Assembly: GCA_031772625.1 (NCBI GenBank)
Contig: CM062815.1
Location: 915,708,979 to 915,772,978, forward strand
Origin: Pinus tabuliformis
Lineage: Eukaryota; Streptophyta; Pinopsida; Pinales; Pinaceae
Length of the DNA: 64,000 nt
Direction of reading: 5' to 3'
Part shown: positions 1 to 9,707 of the stretch, piece by piece
How positions within the stretch are numbered: position 1 is the first letter of the stretch
Layout: the number at the start of each line of letters is the position of its first letter
Made by a program: the position numbers and the translations under genes
Notes under the pieces: model-generated
Told to the model about the DNA's origin: nothing
What the model saw: the letters and a program-made list of their open reading frames with translations, nothing else
The model's database searches: none

Positions 1-194
1 AAAGAGGAGGGGTTATTTCCTTCGGGATTAGGCTAGGAAAGATGAATTAATTCCACCCCTAATGCAACATTGCTTCAAAGAGTGTCCAACTATTCTACAA
101 GGGTCTCTCTTAATAATTTCAAAAAAACTTTCATAAAAATCAGCAGAAAACACATCTAGCCCCAAGGATTTTTTTGGGTGTAAGGAAAAGACCA
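1..194 (-). mobile_element. LINE (non-LTR retrotransposon) reverse-transcriptase fragment
   Basis: Read on the minus strand, about 55 codons match the start of a plant L1-type reverse transcriptase: VFSLHPKKSLGLDVF, SADFYESFFEIIKRD, then GINSSFLA. This is the KSPGxDGF...FY...N-S/T-x-x-x-LIPK region of the family. After FLA the frame meets a stop near position 30. The expected LIPKE stretch is visible in another frame, so there is a one-base slip and the copy is dead. The fragment runs off the left edge of the window and stops at 194, where the E0 LTR begins, so E0 probably inserted into it. Seen: the motif. Known: plant L1 ORF2 architecture. Inferred: the insertion, because the far flank is not in the window. 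Confidence 0.75.
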
Positions 195-1240
195 TGTTAT
201 CGGGAAAACTAGTGTCCATTCAGAGCTACTAGTCCCACTAAGACAGGTAGCTATCTTAGAAACAAACAATTTAAAGTCACTTGTGTTTTCCTTTATGAGA
301 GATAGATGAGAGAGAAGCAGAGAGTACCAAGCTCAGTCTTTCGCTTGGCTCCTTGCTTGTTTCCTCTCTCCCTTGATAGAGCTTTCGCCACTCCTTCCTC
401 ACTTGTCCCACTTCAAGGAATTCCGATAGAGTCAAAGCAGCAAAATACCATCAAAGCATAGAGATCTATAACCATAAACAATATAGTATCAGATGTAAAT
501 TAACCATACAAATGCATACACAAATACAAGATTCAAATATATACAAACATATGGAGGAAAACTCAAATAGCTTTATTGATAGAAGTAGTAGAAGAGAGGA
601 TTACAACCAAGATGTCTGATCTAGCACCATCCTCCTAGCATGAAAGCCCTATTCACCTCATAAAAAGCAAGATCACCGAACAATACAATGTCTCAAAGAG
701 AAACCAACAGCACTTCCTTACAGATTACAAAATTCCAGCCTCTGGATCTCTTGGATGAGGGATCCATATATAGATGTATGCAGGAGAGTGAGTCAGCTTC
801 TAGGATTTTTATTAGTGTCATTTCACTGATAGTTCTTGGTTCCACTTGGAGATTTCATGATCTCTTACTCATCCTTAGGCGAATTTAGAGAGGCAAGTGT
901 CAAATGAGCAGTTTCTAGAAGATTCTTTGAGTTTCCACCTAGCAAACTGCCTCTGCCACTTGTATGCTCTCGCTCATCGCACCCTACAGAAGAGCTTTCT
1001 AGTATGCATCACACCTTTTATGTGTAGCAGGTGAGATGCATCGCACCCTTAGCATGGAGCAGCCTGTATGGTCCAGTTTTGACTAGTGCTAAGCAGTTTC
1101 TCAGGGAGAACTTCTGGGAAATGATGTAATTAGTTGACCTTGATCTTTTAGGGTGTGGAACAACACTTTTAGGGGTTTAAGAGCCCTTGTTTTATGGACA
1201 TATGTGATTGGGGTTGTAGTGCCCAAATATGTTTATAACA
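195..1240 (-). repeat. 3' LTR of old Tat-like element E0
   Basis: On the plus strand it starts TGTTATCGGGAAAAC and ends GTTTATAACA, which are diverged forms of the TGTTGTTGGGAAAAG...CTATAACA ends of the younger LTRs in this window. It is 1046 bp against 1063 bp for the relatives. It is followed at once by the reverse complement of a polypurine tract (gttgccccctaaag). A minus-strand TATA-like stretch lies near 768. The divergence from the other copies makes it the oldest LTR here. It belongs to a broken element of which only this end is visible. Confidence 0.75.
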
Positions 1241-3365
1241 GTTGCCCCCTAAAGCATGAGGTCGTAAATCTTCTGATGTCGGTTGAAATGCTTTATCATG
1301 AGGATCCGAGGTTTTTCGAACTAGAAGGTGACCTGTAATAAGATATAATACAATGTATTATCTTCATAATATTTTAATGATCTAGCTGAGGCAGGCATTC
1401 CCATGCTCAGCTTTATAAATTCATTTTCATGTACATAGGATAGACAACCGTCTGTGTGGAAAACTGATGATTCTGGTAGAGCCATCATCCCTTGACTTGG
1501 ATGATTATCTGTGCAGCTATGATGTACATTTGATGTCTTTATTTTCATGAATATATCATAGCTCAGATGGATGAAACTAGATCCGGGGTCTTCAAACTCG
1601 TTCAATCTTCACCCGAAGTACAAGTCAATCCATGTGAAAAGATGTTCTGATGTTGAACATGGAAAGACATCGCTTGATTACCAACCAATGATGTAAGCTA
1701 TTAACAAGCGCGAGAGGAATCACCGATAATGATAATGACCCTCAAGGTACTGCAGCACAATTCATGTGGTGTGAATACATGAGTCGATGTCGAACACCAT
1801 GCAAAATCTTTCTGTCGGAGGCCATTGATGTAAACCTGTCGCCGGAAGTGAGAAAATTGCCATTGAGGCATGCAGGCTTCAAAGTACTGAAAGATTTGTT
1901 CCTAAGTCAACTTCTTAAATAATGAGCTGATGTCGACAAGAAGTGACCCGTCGTAGGAGGGCCTTAATGAATCCCACATCTATGACATGGAATGAAGCAA
2001 ATGATTTTGTGTAGGTGAAAACGATCTGATAATACACGGTTTAGGGTGGCGGCCATGAAAGAATGAAGCGTGAAGGTATTGCAGTGGATGAGATGTTAGC
2101 TGGGTTGGTGAATTCTCTGAGCGACTTCTCTTGAACATATCGGCGACACTGAAATGGATTGGTAGTGTTAACCCCAAAAATGGATGGTGCAGAGGACCAA
2201 CAGTGATATGACCAGTGAACAGAATAACCCAACCCGACTCAATCATGGTGATGGAGTGAAAGTGTCATGTTCAAGAGCGACCTACTACCAATGAAGTTAT
2301 TCAAGTTTTCTTCCCTTCTTCCCCAGTCATTGCTGACCAGTACCTCTTTATTTTTGTTAAGCTTGACGAGGATAACATATGCTTGTTCTATAATTTGCCC
2401 TTCGGGCAAACCCATTGCTATGTTTTAACGATCCTAGCAACAGTGAAACTCGCTATTGTCTGCATGGACAAGTTTGTCGCTATTGTTTTAACGATTTTAA
2501 CGACAAAAATAACTCGGTCCTCTTAAATTTTAGAGAGTCTAAAAAGAGATGTAAAGGCAACTCCAGTAGTCCTTTTTCGTAATATAATCCCTTAAGTTCG
2601 AAAAAGTATAAAATAATACGAAAGGGATGACTTTTCGATAGTTTTAACGAGCTGAACAAGACAAGAACTCAATCTTTTTGTGTAATGATCCCTCAGGTCC
2701 AAAAAGATTAAAATCTAGAGGAGGAATAGCACTTCCGATCGCTTTAACGAGCTCGAGAGGCCAATTTCTTGGCAATCTTTTCATATTTTATGAGTCAAAT
2801 GAAAAGAGCTTAAAGGAGACTCATTGTTTGAGGAACGAGTGATGTTTTTGGATAGCAACTGGTTCCAGGTAGGGTTTGGAACTTTTCAATCACGGCAGTG
2901 TAAAGAAGGTGGCTAATAGAATCACTCGTCGCAGTTGTTCCTCAAAAGGGTAAAAAATCAAGTCGATGTGGATGATTGGCCAAAAAGTGGAGGTGATGGT
3001 AAGAACACAACCAAGGATTAAAAGTTCATAGTGATGTGATCAAAAAGGTTATTTACTGACAGTAGGTTCATTTTTTAATGAGCTTGAACTCTGGGGGATT
3101 ATATGCTCATAACTAGGTTTATTTTTTAATGAGCTTGAACTTTGTGGAAACATTGCTTGTGCCAGTCATATAATAAGGATGTCTCATCGATAGGTTCATT
3201 TTTTAGGGAACTTGCGCCATTCGAAACTTTGCCCCTGAGCCTTTCGTTATGCAAGCTAGGAACAACCAACCTACGAGTTTAAAGGGTTTAGAGCCTACAA
3301 ACTAAGAAAATAAAAGGATATTTTTCACTTGCATGCAAAAAGGTTTGCATGCCCCCAGGTATAAG
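1241..3365 (-). mobile_element. E0 PPT and 3' non-coding region
   Basis: Collinear but diverged relative of the 3' regions at 24928-26950, 34279-36500 and 45466-47500. It opens with the PPT complement at 1241-1254. From about 2400 onwards it carries the hairpin stretch typical of this family, including three 'attttttaatgag'/'attttttagggaa' units near 3070-3210. No credible coding capacity is left. E1 interrupts it at 3366, next to a run also present near 47590 (ggtttgcatgcccc). Confidence 0.7.
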
Positions 3366-4408
3366 TGTTGTTGGGAAAAGTATCCAATACGGAATGACCC
3401 TATCCCACTCTAAGGGTGATAGTACCTCAGCAACAACCGAATGCAAAGCTATTCAAGATTACTTCTTTATGAGATGTAAGAGAGAGGAGAAAGAGATCCA
3501 CTAACCGTTATCTTCCGCTAATGATTGATCCAATATTCCCTCTTTGTTGCTTGCTCCCAGCTCCTTGCTCTTTCACGGGCCCAACTAAACCAAGATCCTG
3601 CAAAATGACAAGATAGGGAAACTACAAGAAGCATACATTCATAATTGATTCAAGGATTAGAATAAATCAAATATACAAGTATCAATACGCCACAGAGACA
3701 CATGCATATAGAAGAACCTCAAATGCTTTATTAATGGAAGAAGTAAAGTTCTGAGAGTGTTACAACCATAAGAGGCCCAATCCAGCAACACCTCCCAGCA
3801 GAAATAAATCTCCTCTTCACCTCCTTCAAACAAATCACCCAATAGTTCTATACTCAAACCAACAGCACTTCCTTACATTCACAAGATTCCAGCCTCCATA
3901 GACCTCATGAGAGAGCTCTATATATAGGAGTTTTGGAGAAAGGATGAGTCAGCTTGAGCTTGGCATGGAGCTGACTAGTGTCCTCTCCCACTTCAGTTAT
4001 TCTTCAGTTCTTGAGTCCACTTGGAGTTTCTTGCTTCCACTTGGAGATCTAGATCCTCTTACTCATCACAAGGCAAATTCCCTGATCCAAGTGTCATTCT
4101 GGAAGCTTCCTGGGCATTTGACACCCTGAGGAATGACTGTGCCACTTGGCCAATCTCGCCCAGCGCAGGTAGCCTTCATTGCTTTTGACATTCAGCGCAG
4201 GTACAGAGTGGAGCAGTTGACATTCAGTGCAGATGCTCAGTGGAGAAGTTGGCATGGTCCAGAATTAGCTTGTTTTTGAGTGTTTTCAGGTGGAGAACTC
4301 ATATTTAGTGTTGTGGTTTGATGACCTTGTTCCTCTAGGGGTAGGAACAACATGTTTAGGGACTTTGGATCCCTCAAATTATTGACTTTTCATGCTTCAT
4401 GCTGCAAG
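3366..4408 (-). repeat. E1 3' LTR, larger part
   Basis: Starts TGTTGTTGGG on the plus strand and runs to ...GCTGCAAG. The remaining 20 bp of this LTR are found 20.5 kb away at 24908-24927, after E2. Both parts together give 1063 bp, the same length as the intact LTRs at 33216 and 44403. The last five bases (gcaag, 4404-4408) are the target-site copy made by E2. The promoter TATA reads on the minus strand near 3890-3896. Confidence 0.9.
4404..4408. repeat. Target-site duplication of E2, left copy (gcaag)
   Basis: Five bases immediately before the TGTTATAGAC start of E2. The identical gcaag follows the CA end of E2 at 24903-24907. Confidence 0.92.
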
Positions 4409-5471
4409 TGTTATAGACATTTTTGTGCCTCGCAGCATGGAGCATGAAATGTCGATAATTACAGGGATCCTCAGTCCCTAAACATGTTGTTCTTACCCCT
4501 AGAAGAACAAGGTCAGCAAACCACAGCACTTCCCATCAGTTCTCCACCTGAAAACACTCAGAAACAGGCTATTTTTGGATCATGTCAGCTGCTCCACTGA
4601 GCATCTGCGCTGGAATGCAACTGCTCCTCCTTGTACCTGCGCTGTAAGTCAAATCTAATGAAGGCTACCTGCGCTGGGCGATATTGGCCAAGTGGCACAA
4701 TCATTCTGCAAGGTGTCAATTGCCCAGGAAGCTTCCAAACTGACACTTGGTTCATGGGATTCACCCTGTGATGAGTAAGAGGTACTTGATCTCCATGTGT
4801 AAGCAAGGATCTCCAAGTGGACTCAAGAACTGAAGTTTAACTGAAGAGGGAGAGGACACTAGTCAGCTTCATGCCAGCCTCAAGTTGACTCATCCTCTCT
4901 TCTTCTCTCCTATATATAGAGCTCTTCTATGAGGTCTAAGGAGGCTGGAATTTTGTGCAAAGCAAGGAAGTGCTGTTGGTTTACAGTTAGAGCTATTGGG
5001 TGATTGCTTTTATAGAGGTGAAGAGGAGACTTCTTGCTGCTGGGGAGGTGCTGCTGGATTGGAGCCATTGATGGTTGTAACTTTCTCAGAACCCTTTTAC
5101 TTCTATCAATAAAGCTTTGAATGTTCTCCTATATACTTGTATTGCATTGATGTATTGTATTTACTTGTATATCTGATTCACTCTAATCCATGCATCAGTT
5201 ATGAGTACATGTTTCTTGTAGTTTCCCTCTTTTGTTTGTGCAGGATCTGTGTGTAGCTGGGCCGACAAAGGGAGCAAAGAGCTGGGAACAAGAGACAAAG
5301 AGAGAGGACAGGATTGACAAAAGCGAAAGACACCGGTTGGTTAATCTTTTCTTCCCTCTCTGTATTTTCATAAAGGAAAATAATCAAAGCTTTACTTTCA
5401 GTTGTTGCTAAGGACTGTCACCCTTAGAGTAGGGATAGGGTCATCCGAGTCGGATACTTTTCCCCACAACA
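4409..5471 (+). repeat. E2 5' LTR
   Basis: Starts TGTTATAGACATTTTTG and ends TTCCCCACAACA, 1063 bp. It contains a TATA box, TATATATA at 4911-4918, and an AATAAA signal at 5108-5113. R should therefore lie roughly between 4945 and 5135. It abuts the oppositely oriented E1 LTR, so 3366-5471 is a head-to-head LTR palindrome of about 2.1 kb. Confidence 0.92.
4911..4918 (+). promoter_or_regulatory. TATA box in E2 5' LTR
   Basis: TATATATA follows a pyrimidine-rich stretch and precedes the AATAAA signal by about 190 bp, the usual U3/R arrangement. The same box is at 24342-24349 in the 3' LTR, and in reverse orientation in every minus-strand LTR of this family. Confidence 0.75.
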
Positions 5472-5474
5472 AAC

Positions 5475-5492
5475 TGGCGACTCCACTGGGGA
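5475..5492 (+). promoter_or_regulatory. E2 primer-binding site
   Basis: TGGCGACTCCACTGGGGA lies three bases after the LTR end. It ends in TGG-type complementarity to a tRNA CCA tail. Ogre/Tat elements are reported to prime with tRNA-Arg and this PBS looks like that type, but the tRNA identity was not checked against a tRNA set. The other copies here read TGGCGACTCCGCTGGGGA. Confidence 0.85.
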
Positions 5493-6893
5493 GCCTAGTA
5501 TCTTGTTGGTGTTTGTAGTATCTTTGCTATTCATTTCCTGAACCAAAGAGTACCAAATCGAAAAGCTTTTGACTATATCAAAAGCGAAGTAGAGGGGCTG
5601 CTACTCTTGCTCATTTACTGAGCAGATTCATGATTTGAAGAGCTGATCTACAAAATACTCTTGTACGCTTTGTGATAGCTTTTCATCCTCTTGATCATCC
5701 CTTAGCTTGTACTTGACCTATAGCTTTTTATTTCAGCAAAAACAGTGCATTTTTGAGCTTTTTATGACCCGGAAATCCTTGTAAACGCAACTCTCGTGTC
5801 TCAGTGTAGGCTGTCGACAGGCAGTCTGCATTCCAGCGCGGGTACTCCCTTCGGGAACTGCGCTGAGAGTCAATTTGACAGACCAGAGCCTGCGCTGATC
5901 CAGTTAGGCTATGTCTTCCTGAGGTTTCCCACTGTGTCTTAGCCCTGTTTTCACTGATTTTTGCTGCTGATTGCTGGTCATTGTACTTGCTGTAAACCAA
6001 ATTTCCTTGTCATTATTCCGCCTCAGTTGTGTGATGAAACTATGAGTGTTCTTTCAGTATTTCTTGCTTCAGTTACAGTTTCCCATTGTGAAAAGCGAAC
6101 CAGTATAGCTGTGGCCTCTTAGATCCTGAACTGTAAAAGTGTCTTTGTGATCTTAAGAGCTAGTTTTATTACTGTTCATGGCCGTTTGAGTTTGTTTGTT
6201 TTTCATTTTATGGTTTGAATCTATACATTTCCAGTGTCTAAACAAGTCGATCTTAAGGTGTCTTTTGATTTTGGACAAGCTTGTTTATATGTCGCTTGAA
6301 ATTAGATTCAAAAGTCATACAACAGTTTTCCTTTCTGTCTTACATCAACATTAAGGATAACGAAAAGAAATACATGCATTGTGCATATTTGCATTTGACT
6401 GTGTGCTTGACGATTTAGGAAAATTTGCTTTTTAGTGTGTGTTCTATGATCTGTGAGAAAAGTTGTGTCTTTCTTTTCCCTCAGTAGATTAAGGTTTTCA
6501 AAGTTGAAAGATTGAAAAGTTTTGCTTCTCATCTTAGATTGCATTTAGGAAGTTGTATATATACATCTCGTGGTGATCCTGAAAGGCAAACTGCTAAGCA
6601 AGATCAACATTAAAATAAACCCAATTTACATAACAACGCTTTGTAACATAACGCAAACATCTAGAGGTCTAGGTAGAGACGTGTTCCGGCGTCGTTAAAC
6701 GTAGTGACTGTCGATCTCTACGAAGGTGGGTGATTCCTCCTGAGAGTCGGTGGCACTAATACGGACTTGTGCTCCCGCGTACCGTCGCGTATATTGGGAG
6801 ACCCCTATAGGCATTTATCCTTTATCCTTAGGAAGCCGTGTCGACCGCCCTACTGATCGCGATGCAGTGAACACATCATTCACGAAGATCGAC
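5493..6893 (+). mobile_element. E2 5' untranslated leader, first part
   Basis: Non-coding leader conserved with 42233-43947 and 49546-51213 (both minus) and 52957-54690 (plus). It contains a hairpin at 5834-5865 (CAGCGC...GCGCTG) around a small cccttcggg stem, matching perfect 10-bp stems in E5 and E6. No ORF here is convincing. The leader continues after E3 at 19227. Confidence 0.8.
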
Positions 6894-6898
6894 CACCC
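6894..6898. repeat. Target-site duplication of E3, left copy (caccc)
   Basis: caccc directly precedes the TGTTGGTCGC start of E3 and is repeated at 19222-19226 after its CA end. The flanks rejoin to the same leader sequence seen uninterrupted in E5, E6 and E7 (for example near 54345). Confidence 0.95.
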
Positions 6899-8307
6899 TG
6901 TTGGTCGCTCTAATTGTTTTCACAATTCGAGCTCCACATAAATTGTCAACCCGAGAAGGTCTTTTTATTCCAAAGGTAATAGCGCACTGGATATGCTCAA
7001 TTTCAAAAGCAGTTCAATGTTGTAGTAAAAGAAAGTCACACACAATTATTAAATTCAGCAATCTATCAATTCACAGTCTACTTAATTAAAGCTGAAGTCA
7101 ATTAACTTATAGCAGACACGATTTCTCTGTTACAACAAAAGGGAAATAAATGTATAAAGAAAGAAATCATTCAACTATAGCAGGAACAGGACCCTATTCC
7201 TTGGTGGGAACTTCAGCACCTGCTGCCTGGCACTAATCACACTGCAAAAGAAGCAACCTTAAGAGGTCAAGACCCTATTCCCAGGAACAGGAATCTTCAG
7301 CACTTGGCCTCTCTGTTCTAATCACACTGCAAGTAAAAGAAAGCAATCAATGGAGCAAGACCCTATCCCTCGGTACAGGGATCTTCAGCACATGCTCTCA
7401 TCATCCACTCGTGCAATCAGTACATGTAGCGCTAAGAAACAGAGTATCACAAACCATGTAACTAGTGTTTCAGCAACAGAACTTGAATACAATGCAAATA
7501 CATAAGAAATAAACAACTACAGGAATGAAGGGGTGAATCTTGTGAGGAAGGCGGGCCCTTTCCTTCTCACAAGACTCCCCAAGAGAAAGAATTAGACTAG
7601 AATGCTCAAAACAGGTCTTTATTCATCTGTCAAGAAACTGGTACATACAAAAGAGGAGACTAGCTCCTGTCTCACACAATGTTGTTCTCAAAATTACAGT
7701 TCGATCCCCTCTAATGATGATGTCTCCTCTTTTAAAGAGGAGACATCATTTACAATTTTACACAAGAGCGAAGATCTCGATTCTGTTCTAAACAAAACTA
7801 TTCTGTTCTTTCTTAAAAAGAGATACTGTTACAACCGAGACAACAGAAATGCTATCTTCCAGATAATCCAGGTAACCGTATCTTCTGGCTGCTGCTATTA
7901 TCCACAAAAAGTTCTTCCAGAATCGCAAAAACGCATAGCGGGAGTTGCGTGCTTTGACGGTTGTTTCAGCAACTGCGTTAGCTGTTTCAGCAACGGGACA
8001 GCTGTTTCAGCAACGGAGTTGACTGTTTCAGCAATGAAGTTCAGTTGTTTCAGCAATGACCGCTCATTCCCAACAAGGCATATATTATCTGCGATCTTTG
8101 ACTTGTGTTAGCAACAATGCACTTCAATAATTGATAAAATATAAGAGTATTATGGAATTGAATGTAAGACAGATTAATCATATAATAAAGAGAAGGTTTC
8201 CATATACCTTAGGATATAGTGAATGAAAAAGACATTGGAGCTTATGGTTTTGAGAGTAAAATGATATGAAAGTATATAACAAAATGGTACATATTGGAGT
8301 CCTAACA
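6899..8307 (-). repeat. E3 3' LTR
   Basis: Starts TGTTGGTCGC and ends CCTAACA on the plus strand, 1409 bp, aligned without gaps to 17813-19221 (offset 10,914). It contains a 33-bp near-perfect palindrome (7717-7749) and about six copies of a GTTTCAGCAA motif (one near 7466, five between 7965 and 8060). Confidence 0.95.
7717..7749. repeat. 33-bp palindrome in E3 LTR
   Basis: Left arm ATGATGTCTCCTCTTT, one central T, right arm the exact reverse complement: a 16-bp perfect stem. The second LTR carries the same palindrome at 18631-18663. Confidence 0.95.
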
Positions 8308-8319
8308 TCCCCCCCAGCT
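8308..8319 (-). promoter_or_regulatory. E3 polypurine tract
   Basis: On the minus strand it reads AGCTGGGGGGGA, directly before the TGTTAGG start of the 3' LTR. This is where plus-strand DNA synthesis is expected to be primed. Confidence 0.85.
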
Positions 8320-8336
8320 AAAAATGTTGCATGTCC

Positions 8337-9000
8337 TCAGGCAACCCCTTCGTCTGAATCAGAGTCTGAGTACTGGGACTGGCAATGCAAATTACTCAGG
8401 CAGTAGCTGGAGAAAGTGGCGTCTGTAGGAGCTCGGAATCCGCTGTTGATCTGCAACCGTTGCCATGCCGAGGCTTCCTTTTCGTCAGTCAACAGGTAAT
8501 GATTTTGATATTTCTCTGACGGCAGCCATAAGATTGGAAAACGAAAATGATACCCAATCCAGTTGACTCCACAATGCTGAATGCAATCGATATACTTAGG
8601 GACTCTATACAATGCAGCGTGAAAATTGAGAGGGTTAAGAGGATGATAATCCTGTCTTTCCTTATCTGATTGCTGCCAAAAGAGATCATTGGCCTTCAGT
8701 GCAGCAGGACCCTTCATTCGAATATGCTCTTGACAATTAAAAAGGATTGAAGCCTGTAATTGCTCTATGTGCTCGCTCATACCTGGCTTCTGCAAGAATT
8801 CATAGTACTGTGCTATGAACATGGCTGGGCTTACCGGCTCTGGCCTAATCCACAGGAGTTTATTCTCCTCATTATGACTGCTTGTATTGAACGCAGTCTG
8901 CCAAGTGAGCTGATTAGACAGAAATGAAGCAAATGCCCGAATTTGTATATCACCTGCAATTGGAGTAAGATTAATTCTTCTTTCTTCAGGCATGGCTTCA
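8337..9000 (-). CDS. E3 accessory ORF, 218 aa, unknown function
   Basis: Minus-strand ORF starting MPEERRINLTPIAGD and ending in an acidic tail (SDSDSDEGVA) 17 bases before the PPT. It is soluble in character, with many Trp, Tyr and His residues and no signal peptide or membrane segment. I recognise no family. It is the last of three ORFs between pol and the 3' LTR, where Athila elements carry an env-like or extra gene. It may be the C-terminal part of one larger accessory gene together with the ORFs upstream. It is part of an element that is broken overall. Confidence 0.5.
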
Positions 9001-9134
9001 TTATGAAGGTAGAGTTCGCACAGCAGATGCTGGTCGCTTTCAGGGGCCTCCTTGAAGGTCTCAACAAATTTTTCTGAAGTCAGTACTTCATGTGGTCTAC
9101 CATGTGCTATTGATTTAATTTGAAAGTAAGCTAA

Positions 9135-9668
9135 TCATTCAGCAAGAAAAAGAGCGTAGTTTACAGAAGGTTTCCGTGTAACCATCAACTTTCGCACCAA
9201 TGAAAACATCAGGGCTATCCGTTCCTTAGACTGTCTGGCTTCCTTCTTATATTCCCTGTGCTCTTGCAGTAATTGCTCCAAGTTCTCCCAGTTAGTGTAT
9301 ACAAAGTTTTGCCATTGCAACTTATGCTGCTGTAATACTATATCCTGGTTCTCAGCATGTTCCTTCTTCCATCTGTTGAATTGTTCCAATGGGTCCCATG
9401 GCCGAGTCTGTGTCTTTTTAACAGAAGTAGTAGGTTTGGGCACTATTTCCTCTGTCTGTATGGCTGCCTCAGAAGAAATGCATTGAGGCATTATTTCTTC
9501 TGTTGGAATACTTGCACCAGTAGTGTGCTGAGGTAGTGTCTCTTCTGCCGAAACAGCTGTTTCAGTAGTAGTATGCTCTGGCGATGTTTCCTCAGCTGGA
9601 ATGTCTAAATCAATAGTGGTGTGCTCTGGCAGTGTTTCTTCTGTCGGGATTGCTGCATCAGTCCCCAA
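9135..9668 (-). CDS. E3 accessory ORF with TEE-x-P-x-HTT repeats, 177 aa
   Basis: The N-terminal half is a degenerate repeat of about 17 residues (IPTEETLPEHTT, IPAEETSPEHTT, VSAEETLPQHTT, IPTEEIMPQ) rich in Glu, Thr and Pro. The C-terminal half (WDPLEQFNRWKKEH... onward) is charged and probably coiled-coil: EHAENQDIVLQQHKLQW then LEQLLQEHREYKKEARQ. There is no membrane segment. It lies between the 779-aa ORF and the 218-aa ORF on the same strand, so it is probably part of the same accessory transcript. Function unknown. Confidence 0.5.
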   Translation of the reverse strand: MGTDAAIPTEETLPEHTTIDLDIPAEETSPEHTTTETAVSAEETLPQHTTGASIPTEEIMPQCISSEAAIQTEEIVPKPTTSVKKTQTRPWDPLEQFNRWKKEHAENQDIVLQQHKLQWQNFVYTNWENLEQLLQEHREYKKEARQSKERIALMFSLVRKLMVTRKPSVNYALFLAE

Positions 9669-9707
9669 GGGATGAGATATCTCTTGTTCGGTTTCTTCTT
9701 CTTCTTC

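Noticed and set aside
7602-8111. 169-aa plus-strand ORF in the E3 LTR, repeated at 18516-19025
   Set aside because: It lies antisense within an LTR, covers the palindrome and the GTTTCAGCAA motifs, and has no protein-like composition or known domain. It is conserved only because the LTRs are young.
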